Assembly (NCBI RefSeq): GCF_000971295.1
Contig: NZ_LANJ01000012.1
Location: forward strand, 62,001 to 126,000
From: Devosia epidermidihirudinis
GTDB taxonomy: Bacteria > Pseudomonadota > Alphaproteobacteria > Rhizobiales > Devosiaceae
Direction of reading: 5' to 3'
DNA length: 64,000 nt
The notes beneath the pieces were generated by a model. That model was given only the letters and a program-made list of their open reading frames with translations, had not been told where the DNA came from and did no database searches. This document shows positions 1 through 8,057 of this stretch, one piece after another (positions within the stretch are counted from its first letter, which is position 1; every line of letters begins with the position of its first letter). The position numbers were made by a program, and so were the translations under genes.

Positions 1-29
1 GGCGGCTCTAAATTCAGCGGTGGAACACC

Positions 30-1409
30 TTAGTGGTGGTGCTCTTCCGGAACGTCGTCTTCGTCAGCCTGGATGAGCTTTGCGAGTTCCGCGCGGGTCA
101 TCTTCTTGTCGGTGATAGCGCCGAGATCGGCAACGTAGTCAACGACCTTGTTCTCGAACACCGGGGCACGCAGACCTGCAAGCGCCTGTGGGTTCTTGCG
201 GTAGTAGTCGTAAACCTGCTGTTCCTGGCCTGGGAAGCGACGGACTTCCGCGATGAGCGCCTGCTGGTGCTCTTCTTCGGTCACGTTCACGTCGTTCTTG
301 TTGCCGATTTCGGCAACAACCAGACCGAGGCGCACGCGGCGCTCAGCGATCTTGCGGTACTGTTCCTTGGCGGCTTCTTCGGTCGTGCCTTCGTCTTCGA
401 AGCTACGGCCGTGATGCTCGATCTCGTGAACAACGCGGTTCCAGATGGTGTCGAATTCCGCGTCGACCAGCTGAGCTGGGACGTCGAACTTGTGGCCATC
501 ATCGAGTGCATCGAGGATCTGGCGCTTGACGTGCTGACGGCTCATGGATGCCAGTGCGGCTTCCATCTGCGTCTTCACTGCAGCGCGAAGGGCTTCAACG
601 TTCTCAACGCCGAGCTTCTGGGCGAACTCGTCATCCAGATCACCGGTGTTTGGACCGTCGACGTGCAGAACGGTAACCTCGAAGGTTGCCTTTTTGCCAG
701 CCAGTTCGTCGCTCTGGTAGTCAGCTGGGAACGTAACTTCGATCTCGCCAGTCTGGCCCTTCTTGAAGCCGATCAGCTGCTCTTCGAAGCCTGGGATGAA
801 TTCGCCCGAGCCAACAGTCAGGTGAGCATGGTCGGACGTGCCGCCATCGAACGCCTTGCCGTCGATCTTGCCAACGAACGACAGACCGAGACGGTCGCCA
901 TTCTCGACAACACCCTCGTCACCCTTGTCGGTGTAGCCACGGTTCTGTGCGAACACGCGGTTGACTTCGGCGTCGAGTTCTTCGTCGGTGATCTCAACGA
1001 CAGGCTTGTTCAACTTGACGCCCTTGAGGTCCATCAGTTCGACTGGTGGCAGAACTTCGTACTCAACGTCGAAAGACAGGTCGGCATTGCCGTCGAGCAC
1101 TTCGTTGATCACAGCCTGATCGTCTGGCAGATCAACCTTTGGCTGAGCAGCAGCGCGCTCATTGCGGCCATCAAGAGTGTCCGAGACGGTCGAGTTGATC
1201 GCGTCGGTCATCACTTCGGACATAGCCGAACGGCCGAACATCTTCTTGATGTGCGCCAGTGGCACTTTGCCTGGACGGAAGCCCTTGATGTTGGCCTGAC
1301 CCTTAAGCTCTTCGAGCTTGGCGCTGAGGCGCGTGTTGAGGTCGGCGGCCGGAATAGTGACGCTCAGCTTGCGCTTAAGGCCTTCGTTGAGGGTCTCAGT
1401 AACCTGCAT
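30..1409 (-). CDS. tig: Trigger factor, ribosome-associated chaperone
   Basis: Binds the ribosome at the tunnel exit and shields nascent chains; its FKBP-like domain has prolyl isomerase activity. Visible order: an N-terminal ribosome-binding domain with the signature GFRPGKVPLAHIKKMFG, a central FKBP domain (roughly residues 155-245) ending in the usual ATFEVTVLHV, then the helical C-terminal arms and a short acidic/His tail (EEHHH). About 459 aa, normal for the family. I prefer the ATG at 1409 because the protein then begins MQVTETLNEGLKRKL, as in relatives; an ATG 21 nt upstream (1430) is also possible. The gene lies head-on to the window edge with the tRNA-Leu just upstream on the same strand. 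Confidence 0.97.
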   Translation of the reverse strand: MQVTETLNEGLKRKLSVTIPAADLNTRLSAKLEELKGQANIKGFRPGKVPLAHIKKMFGRSAMSEVMTDAINSTVSDTLDGRNERAAAQPKVDLPDDQAVINEVLDGNADLSFDVEYEVLPPVELMDLKGVKLNKPVVEITDEELDAEVNRVFAQNRGYTDKGDEGVVENGDRLGLSFVGKIDGKAFDGGTSDHAHLTVGSGEFIPGFEEQLIGFKKGQTGEIEVTFPADYQSDELAGKKATFEVTVLHVDGPNTGDLDDEFAQKLGVENVEALRAAVKTQMEAALASMSRQHVKRQILDALDDGHKFDVPAQLVDAEFDTIWNRVVHEIEHHGRSFEDEGTTEEAAKEQYRKIAERRVRLGLVVAEIGNKNDVNVTEEEHQQALIAEVRRFPGQEQQVYDYYRKNPQALAGLRAPVFENKVVDYVADLGAITDKKMTRAELAKLIQADEDDVPEEHHH

Positions 1410-1455
1410 TCGGTTCAATCCCGTATTCATTGATCTCTGGGCCAAGTCCAGACTG

Positions 1456-1540
1456 TGGTGCGGGTGAGAGGAATCGAACCTCCACGCCTTGCGGCGCTGG
1501 AACCTAAATCCAGTGCGTCTACCAGTTCCGCCACACCCGC
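1456..1540 (-). tRNA. tRNA-Leu (anticodon UAG)
   Basis: Read on the minus strand, the 85 nt begin GCGGGTGTGGCGGAA and end in an encoded CCA. The acceptor stem GCGGGTG pairs with CACCCGC, the T arm contains GGTTCGAATCC, there is a long class II variable arm (CGCCGCAAGGCG region), and the anticodon loop TTTAGGT between CTGGA and TCCAG gives anticodon TAG, reading CUA/CUG-type leucine codons. Confidence 0.97.
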
Positions 1541-1602
1541 AAAAAGGACCCGTTGGCCGGGTTGGGGTTGCATCTATATGAAGAAGGAAAGCCAGTCAAA
1601 GC

Positions 1603-2518
<916 letters not shown>

Positions 2519-2572
2519 AGCCGCGCCGCGCCCGAACCCCAACACGCATTCCGTTCTACAAAGGGAAGACCC

Positions 2573-3982
2573 ATGACCACCGGAGCAGATCTCCTCAAGC
2601 GCATCAAAGAAGAGAACATCAAGTATCTCGACCTGCGCTTTACCGACCCGCGCGGCAAGCTGCAGCACGTCACGCTCGACGTTTCCATCGTCGACGAAGA
2701 CCTGTTTGAAGAAGGCACCATGTTCGACGGTTCCTCGATTGGCGGCTGGAAGGCCATCAACGAGTCCGACATGGTTCTGATGCCCGATCCGAACTCGGTC
2801 TACATGGACCCCTTCTTTGGCGCGTCGACGATGGTCGTGAACTGCGACATTCTCGAGCCCCTGACGTACCAGCCTTACAGCCGCGATCCACGCACCACGG
2901 CAAAGAAGGCCGAGGCCTATCTCAAGACCACAGGTATCGGTGACACGGTGGTGTTTGGCGCTGAGCCAGAATTCTTCATGTTCGACGACGTGAAGTACTC
3001 CAACACCCCATTCAAGGTTGGCTTTGAAGTCGACCACCCAGAGCTGCCATCCAACAACGACACCGCCTATGAAGCCGGCAATAACGGCCACCATATCGGT
3101 CTCAAGAAGGGCTACTTCCCCGTGCCCCCATTGGATAGCGCGCAGGACATCCGTGGCGAGATGCTCGCGGCCATGGCCGACATGGGCGTGGTCGTTGAAA
3201 AGCACCACCACGAAGTGGCTTCGGCCCAGCACGAACTCGGCATCAAGTTTGCGCCGATGATCAAGGCTGCCGACGACGTGCAGATCTACAAGTATGTGAT
3301 CCACCAGGTCGCAAACGCTTACGGCAAGACCGTCACGTTCATGCCAAAGCCAATCTTCGGCGACAACGGCTCGGGCATGCACTGCCACCAGTCGATCTGG
3401 AAAGACGGCAAGCCACTGTTCGCTGGCGACCAGTATGCCGGCCTGTCGATGGACGCGCTGTACTACATCGGCGGTATCATCAAGCACGCCAAGGCCATCA
3501 ACGCCTTCACCAACCCAACCACCAACAGCTACAAGCGTCTGGTACCAGGTTTTGAAGCTCCCGTGTTGCTGGCCTACTCGGCCCGTAACCGCTCGGCTTC
3601 GTGCCGTATTCCATTCGGCCAGTCGCCGAAGTCCAAGCGCGTCGAAATCCGCTTCCCAGATCCGCTGGCCAACCCATACCTCAGCTTCGCTGCGATGCTG
3701 ATGGCTGGCCTCGATGGCATCAAGAACAAGATCCATCCCGGCGACCCGATGGACAAGGATCTGTACGAGCTGCCACGTCAGGAACTGATGCAGATCCCAC
3801 ACGTTGCCGGCTCGCTCCGCGAAGCGCTGAACGCCCTGGAAGCCGATCACGAGTTCCTGCTGGCTGGCGGCGTGTTCGATAAGGACCAGATCTCGAGCTA
3901 TATCGAGCTCAAGATGACCGAAGTCATCAAGTACGAGCAGACCCCTCACCCGGTCGAATACGAAATGTACTACTCGGCCTAA
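2573..3982 (+). CDS. glnA: Glutamine synthetase type I
   Basis: Makes glutamine from glutamate, ammonia and ATP in the dodecameric GSI-beta form. The 469 aa include the N-terminal beta-grasp segment with [11 protein letters not shown], the NNGHHIG and GSGMHCHQS active-site segments, and NRSASCRIP near the ATP site. The adenylylation loop MDKDLYELP places the target tyrosine at residue 398 counting Met (Tyr397 in the usual numbering), so GlnE-type control is expected. AAAGGGAAG precedes the ATG. Transcription ends in the hairpin at 4003-4030. Confidence 0.98.
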   Translation: MTTGADLLKRIKEENIKYLDLRFTDPRGKLQHVTLDVSIVDEDLFEEGTMFDGSSIGGWKAINESDMVLMPDPNSVYMDPFFGASTMVVNCDILEPLTYQPYSRDPRTTAKKAEAYLKTTGIGDTVVFGAEPEFFMFDDVKYSNTPFKVGFEVDHPELPSNNDTAYEAGNNGHHIGLKKGYFPVPPLDSAQDIRGEMLAAMADMGVVVEKHHHEVASAQHELGIKFAPMIKAADDVQIYKYVIHQVANAYGKTVTFMPKPIFGDNGSGMHCHQSIWKDGKPLFAGDQYAGLSMDALYYIGGIIKHAKAINAFTNPTTNSYKRLVPGFEAPVLLAYSARNRSASCRIPFGQSPKSKRVEIRFPDPLANPYLSFAAMLMAGLDGIKNKIHPGDPMDKDLYELPRQELMQIPHVAGSLREALNALEADHEFLLAGGVFDKDQISSYIELKMTEVIKYEQTPHPVEYEMYYSA

Positions 3983-4002
3983 TCGCCTGGTAAGAAAACG
4001 AA

Positions 4003-4030
4003 AAGGGGCCCGAAAGGGCCCCTTACTTTT
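4003..4030 (+). terminator. Terminator between glnA and the convergent PilZ gene
   Basis: A 9-bp stem AAGGGGCCC / GGGCCCCTT with a GAAA tetraloop, followed by ACTTTTT. On the other strand the stem is followed by CGTTTTC, so it can serve both genes; the PilZ gene's stop codon lies at its edge. Confidence 0.85.
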
Positions 4031-4682
4031 TGGCTTCAGCCACCTTGCCCGGTAGCGGCGGCATCTGCAGCAACTTCTCCAGACCTTCCGCAGCCTGCTT
4101 GTCCACGAACTGAACAGCAAAGCCGACGTCAAGCTTGCGCACCACGTGCCCAACCAGACTGCCTACCGCAACGGCCGCACCGACGGCTGGCGACTTGGTC
4201 GCGGACACAGCCACCCCCGTCTGGGAAACGTCGATGACGAAGCACGGCATCAGTGTGCCATCATCGAGCGTCAGCACCGAACGTGGGTTGCGCGGCAGAA
4301 TGCGGGGCGATTCCCGCTTGTCTGCCGCCTGTTGGGTACCGTGCTTTTTGAGCCAGACGATCTTGGCGGCCAGCTTGGTGCGCGCTGCTTCATCAACCTC
4401 AAACTCGATAACGAAGCCCGTCGGCAGCTTGCGCACCACATTGGCACGTAAAAGGCCAAAATCCTTGAAATGGGTAGCAACCTTCTCGCCCACACGCGGC
4501 ACTTCCGCCGCGACCAGCACTGCCTGATGCGTGGAAATGGACGTGACGCGACAGGCATGGACCGGGATGGTCACGCCATCGTCGCCACGGCGCTCGGACA
4601 AGGCATAGACGCCCGCTAACTCACCGATATAGCGAACATCCTCCGTGACGCGCGCGCCTGCCGCCCCAGCGGCTTGTTGCAT
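4023..4682 (-). CDS. PilZ-domain protein, probable c-di-GMP receptor
   Basis: The C-terminal half is a PilZ domain with both c-di-GMP motifs: RILPR (RxxxR) and DVSQTGVAV (D/NxSxxG). The N-terminal half looks like a degenerate copy of the same fold: VVRKLPTGFVIEFEV parallels VVRKLDVGFAVQFV at the end of the second copy, but it lacks the binding motifs. No membrane segments. The ATG at 4682 is chosen. A TTG at 4712 in frame would add 10 residues but lies inside the GGGAGGAGG that would otherwise be the ribosome-binding region; the spacing to the ATG is long, so the start is uncertain. A diguanylate cyclase lies 8 kb away but not in an operon with it. Confidence 0.82.
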   Translation of the reverse strand: MQQAAGAAGARVTEDVRYIGELAGVYALSERRGDDGVTIPVHACRVTSISTHQAVLVAAEVPRVGEKVATHFKDFGLLRANVVRKLPTGFVIEFEVDEAARTKLAAKIVWLKKHGTQQAADKRESPRILPRNPRSVLTLDDGTLMPCFVIDVSQTGVAVSATKSPAVGAAVAVGSLVGHVVRKLDVGFAVQFVDKQAAEGLEKLLQMPPLPGKVAEAKK

Positions 4683-4800
4683 CGACTCTGGAATAGCCCC
4701 CTCCTCCCGCAAGAGATTTGCGGAAAAGATAAGATAAAAATCCTAAAGACTTTCCCATCGGTATTATTGCCGATGCCTAGGGACCCACCAAAGTATAGCG

Positions 4801-6321
4801 TCAGCTTGTCTCCGCCGACATGGCAACAAAGAAATGCTCAGGCCCATCAACCTCTTTCAACTTCTTGCCATCAATCAACAAAAATCGACTGCCGAGACCT
4901 CTTACGAAGCTGCGATCATGTGACACCAGAATACAAGTGGCGCCATGGGAGAGGATTTCATCCTCAAGACTCTCTTGGCCTGGGATATCAACATGGTTTG
5001 TCGGCTCATCGAGCAAATAGAAGTTCGGCTGTAGTAACCGAAGAGCCAAAAGGCCAAGCCGCGCCCGCTGCCCGAAGGACATTTCTGAGATCGGCCGCTC
5101 CTGCTTTTCGACAGGAAAACCCGCTGCCGCCAAAAGGCTTTTGCTGCGCTGATCGCCCTGATCGAACTGGCCGGTGATGTAGTCGAGCGGCGACGACTTG
5201 CTGGGCAGGAACGACATGGCCTGGTCAACATAACCCGGTACCACCTGTGGACTGACGCGCACGCCGGGCGTGTCGCTGCCCGTCATGGCGCGGTGGATCA
5301 GCCCCATGAGCTGCGATTTGCCGGTGCCGTTGCGACCCAGCACGACGATGCGATCGCCCTGAAAGATGTGCAGCTTTTCAATGCGGAACAACTTGTCGCC
5401 AGCGGGCGTCGTAACGTCCACATTCTCCATGGCCAGCATGACCTTGGCCGCTGCGCCGCTATTGCCGAGCTTGATCTCACCGCTGCGCTCCTTGTGCAGT
5501 GAGAGAACGGCATTCTCGATCTTTTCGGCGCGTTCGCGCAGATATTTCGATTTGACGGTCAGCAGATCGCTACCCGAATTGATGCCGATATTGGTCAGCT
5601 TGGCCGCCTGCTTGCGGAGACGACTAACTTCTTTGAGATCCTTCTCCCGCTTCGCCTCGGCCGCTTCATCGGCCTCCGCCAGGGCAGCCCGCGCCTTGCT
5701 GTAAGGCAAGGCGTAATAGTGCGAGGTGTCGGGCCGCAGGAACAGCGTGCGATTGGTGGTGGCGTCGAGAAACTGGCGATCGTGGCTGGCGATGATGACG
5801 GGAATGTTCCGCGCTGCCTGATTGATCCAGTTTTCGAGCTGGTAAAGCTTGCCGAGATCGAGGTGATTGGTCGGCTCGTCGAGCAGCAGCGCGTCGGGTT
5901 GCAGCGCCCAGCAGCGGGCAATGAGCGCAATGCGCTGCCATCCCCCACTGAGCTGGTTGAGCGGAAGATGACGCATGGCTTCTGGCGCCTCGAACTCGTC
6001 GAGCACCACATCGACCCGCCAGCTATCGGTCTCCCGATCGGCAGAGGGCAAGGCTTCCAGCACCGCCTCATACAGCGTCAGCCCCATGCTCGCCTTCGGC
6101 ATGTCTTGTTCGACATAACCAACCTGGAGCCCGCGAGAGCGGACGATATCACCACTCGTGAGTTCGCCCTGCCCTACAATTGCGCGCAGCAGCGTCGTCT
6201 TACCCCGGCCATTGCCGGCGACAAGACCAACGCGATCACCATCGCTGATGACGAAATTGAGATTGGAAAACAGAGTATCGGTGGCCACAAGGCCGGCGTT
6301 ACGGAGACTGATAGAACCCAT
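4801..6321 (-). CDS. ABC-F family ATPase (translation factor type)
   Basis: 506 aa with two ABC cassettes and no membrane segments. Cassette 1 has Walker A GNGRGKTT, signature LSGGWQR and Walker B LLLDEPTNHLD. Cassette 2 has GRNGTGKS, signature MSFGQRARLG and YLLDEPTNHVD. The linker between them is charged and helical (AKREKDLKEVSRLRKQAAK), as in the P-site tRNA interaction motif of ABC-F proteins. Members act on the ribosome or in drug resistance rather than in transport. The second signature, SFGQ instead of SGGQ, is a common ABC-F variation. No operon partner. Confidence 0.9.
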   Translation of the reverse strand: MGSISLRNAGLVATDTLFSNLNFVISDGDRVGLVAGNGRGKTTLLRAIVGQGELTSGDIVRSRGLQVGYVEQDMPKASMGLTLYEAVLEALPSADRETDSWRVDVVLDEFEAPEAMRHLPLNQLSGGWQRIALIARCWALQPDALLLDEPTNHLDLGKLYQLENWINQAARNIPVIIASHDRQFLDATTNRTLFLRPDTSHYYALPYSKARAALAEADEAAEAKREKDLKEVSRLRKQAAKLTNIGINSGSDLLTVKSKYLRERAEKIENAVLSLHKERSGEIKLGNSGAAAKVMLAMENVDVTTPAGDKLFRIEKLHIFQGDRIVVLGRNGTGKSQLMGLIHRAMTGSDTPGVRVSPQVVPGYVDQAMSFLPSKSSPLDYITGQFDQGDQRSKSLLAAAGFPVEKQERPISEMSFGQRARLGLLALRLLQPNFYLLDEPTNHVDIPGQESLEDEILSHGATCILVSHDRSFVRGLGSRFLLIDGKKLKEVDGPEHFFVAMSAETS

Positions 6322-6524
6322 TTTAGAACTCGCTGGTGCGGCGACACCTCAGGTGCGCGCCAATGCCGTCAGGAGGCGGTCGGCGCATGCGCCAGAGACC
6401 GCCACAAAGGGCAAACCAGAATGGGAAAGACAGAGAAGAACGTCCGTACCAGTACCTGGTCAGCCCTGTAGCTGCTGCCACAGGGCGTAGACGGGGCCAC
6501 GCGAACGGTGCTCGAAATGAAACG

Positions 6525-6776
6525 TCATCGGGCCCTCCATCGTTTCGTGTTGGCCATAGCCGAAGCAATAACCAAACCGGCCGCGAAAATCAATTCACTG
6601 CCGGCTCAGACGAAATAGAACAGTACAGACACGAAAAACAGCGCCCCAATACGCGGGACAGGCAGATTGGCCAGCCGGTACGCAATACCTGAAAACCCGG
6701 CTTGCGGCCAAACACCGAAGACTATTGAGCCGGTCGAGACCGGATACGCAGAACTATGATCCCGGTCGGCTCGCAT
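6525..6776 (-). pseudogene. Possible small two-helix membrane ORF interrupted by TGA
   Basis: Starting at the ATG at 6776, the frame gives about 56 residues whose last part contains YRLANLPVPRIGAL and a hydrophobic segment, then TGA at 6608-6606, then AGSELIFAAGLVIASA and a basic tail NTKRWRAR before a second TGA. If the first TGA were TGG (Trp), the whole would read as a protein of about 83 aa with two membrane segments and a positive C-terminus. No homologue recognised. The N-terminal 25 residues look less protein-like than the rest, so the true start may lie further in. Confidence 0.25.
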
Positions 6777-6905
6777 ACGGCAACTCCAGACAAAAACCGT
6801 ATGACTGTTGTTCTAGCAGCGTGCCTTTAAGAAAGTGCTTTCAAGAAGCAAACGGAACGTAAACTCAGCGCCCGATTGTGGGACGGTTTTGTCCGGATGC
6901 GGGAA

Positions 6906-6936
6906 ATGATGGCGTCACGAGAGCTGACGCCATCAT
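6906..6936 (-). terminator. Hairpin downstream of the secreted-paralogue pair
   Basis: Perfect 12-bp inverted repeat ATGATGGCGTCA / TGACGCCATCAT around a 7-nt loop, 44 nt past the stop of the 115-aa gene. On the minus strand it is followed only by TTTCCC, so it is a weak rho-independent terminator or an mRNA-stabilising hairpin. Confidence 0.5.
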
Positions 6937-6979
6937 AAATAGATATGCGATCACAATGCGTTGGATCGAGTTGAAGCGC

Positions 6980-7327
6980 CTATTTGGCTGGGCGCAACTG
7001 CTGCACGTCGGCGATCCGCGCCGTGCAAAAGTTGAAATCGATCAGATAAACCCAACCATCCTTGGTGCCACGCACCTGGATATGGCGGTCATTGGCGACG
7101 TTGAGCGCGATATCGGTGTAGCCGCGCGCCGCAATGAAGTCGCGGATCTGTCGATCTGTCAGGCAACTGACGAACAGCGGCTCACCCCAGCGTTCAGAAG
7201 CCGACGAGCCGAACGCCTGTTTCTCGGAGCTTTCGTCGCCAAAGAACATGCCAAAGCTCTGGGCATGAGCGGGCACAGCCAGCATCAGCATCGCCGCAAC
7301 GACGGCACTTCCCACAAACTTGTTCAT
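6980..7327 (-). CDS. Small secreted protein, paralogue of upstream neighbour
   Basis: 115 aa with a clear Sec signal peptide (MNKFVGSAVVAAMLMLAVPAHAQ, cleavage after AHA). The mature part contains one globular unit: CLTDRQIRDFIAARGYTDI, a middle strand region with VRGTKDGWVYLIDFNFC, and a C-terminal ADVQQLRP. The two cysteines could form a periplasmic disulfide. The same unit (CLT-R-(I/V)R--IA--G(Y/F), W-Y, C) is found in the gene immediately upstream, 26 nt away, so the pair arose by duplication. A GGTGGAGC ribosome-binding site precedes the ATG. Function unknown; the fold could resemble PepSY-type periplasmic domains, but I cannot show this. Confidence 0.8.
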   Translation of the reverse strand: MNKFVGSAVVAAMLMLAVPAHAQSFGMFFGDESSEKQAFGSSASERWGEPLFVSCLTDRQIRDFIAARGYTDIALNVANDRHIQVRGTKDGWVYLIDFNFCTARIADVQQLRPAK

Positions 7328-7353
7328 GCTCCACCTTATCTCAGTACGGCCGC

Positions 7354-7854
7354 TTAGTTCCCGAAGCCGAATTGAAAGCCAAAACCGCCACCGTTGTTGT
7401 AGCCACCGTTATACACACGCTGGGCCTGACGAACACGATTGACCTCACCCGTGCACTTATCAACGCGCATCGTATAGAGCCAGTTGCCATAGACGGCCTG
7501 CAGGTCCACCCGGTTGTTGTAGAGTTCGCGGGTGATATCGACATTGGAGAAGCCGTACCCGGCAATGCCCTGGCGCACTTCGCGGTTGGTCAGGCAACGA
7601 TAGCCATAGTCGTAACCGTAACCATCGTCGTACCCATAATCGGGAGCCCAGCCCGGAGCCGCAAAGCGGCCCGTGGCGCTGGCGCCGCTTCGACCATTGG
7701 TAGCCGGACCATTACCGGGTATCTGGATGCTGAAGCTAGCCGAGGGGCCTTCCTGCGCCTGGGCAGGCATAACGGCGAGAGCCGAGCCGCCAATCGCTAC
7801 GGCGAGGACTGCTGCACGGGCAACGCTCTTGAACGAGTTGAAGGTCGGGATCAT
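7354..7854 (-). CDS. Secreted Gly/Tyr-rich protein with CLT-type domain
   Basis: 166 aa. Signal peptide about residues 1-34 (hydrophobic AAVLAVAIGGSALAV, cleavage near AQA). A low-complexity linker rich in Gly, Tyr and Asp (DYGYDDGYGYDYGY) precedes the domain CLTNREVRQGIAGYGFSNV with NWLYTMRVDKC, homologous to the downstream 115-aa protein. The tail GGYNNGGGFGFQFGFGN alternates Gly and Phe and could be an aggregation- or outer-membrane-prone segment. GGAG lies 7 nt before the ATG. It is the first gene of a two-gene unit, divergent from parE, with a tandem 8-bp repeat about 85-100 nt upstream. Function unknown. Confidence 0.8.
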   Translation of the reverse strand: MIPTFNSFKSVARAAVLAVAIGGSALAVMPAQAQEGPSASFSIQIPGNGPATNGRSGASATGRFAAPGWAPDYGYDDGYGYDYGYRCLTNREVRQGIAGYGFSNVDITRELYNNRVDLQAVYGNWLYTMRVDKCTGEVNRVRQAQRVYNGGYNNGGGFGFQFGFGN

Positions 7855-7937
7855 CTAAGGGCTCCATGGCATTTGCGACGCTATTGTCGCGAGTTGCCTT
7901 ACCTCTATCCCCCACCCCTTGAACACAACTGCAACCA

Positions 7938-7956
7938 GCCGTTCATCTGCCGTTCA
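7938..7956. promoter_or_regulatory. Tandem direct repeat, candidate response-regulator site
   Basis: GCCGTTCA occurs twice with starts exactly 11 bp apart (7938 and 7949), i.e. on the same helical face (minus strand: TGAACGGC-AGA-TGAACGGC). This geometry is typical of OmpR-type response regulators that bind as head-to-tail dimers. It sits between the divergent 166-aa secreted-protein gene and parE. The regulator's identity is not inferable from the window. Confidence 0.45.
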
Positions 7957-8057
7957 GGTTTGTGGGCAAATCAGGGCGATGACAGGCCGACTAGCGACCG
8001 CGTGGTTTATGCTAAAAGGCGGAATCGCCCGATTCGGGGTGCAGAAACGGAACTTGA

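Larger units (their letters stand above)
6322..6979. other. Gene-poor interval with possible small membrane ORF remnants
   Basis: 658 nt without a convincing gene. On the minus strand a 56-codon reading frame (6776 down to a TGA at 6606) ends in a hydrophobic stretch (IGALFFVSVLFYFV) and continues in the same frame after the TGA for another 26 codons with a second hydrophobic stretch (LIFAAGLVIASAMA), ending at 6525. It overlaps by ATGA a 22-codon frame at 6528-6460 preceded by GGAGG. This could be a decayed gene, a set of tiny ORFs, or chance. A 12-bp perfect hairpin lies at 6906-6936. Confidence 0.35.

Noticed and set aside
33..1433. Long plus-strand frame opposite trigger factor
   Set aside because: Antisense shadow of tig; no domain pattern, and the minus frame has complete family motifs.
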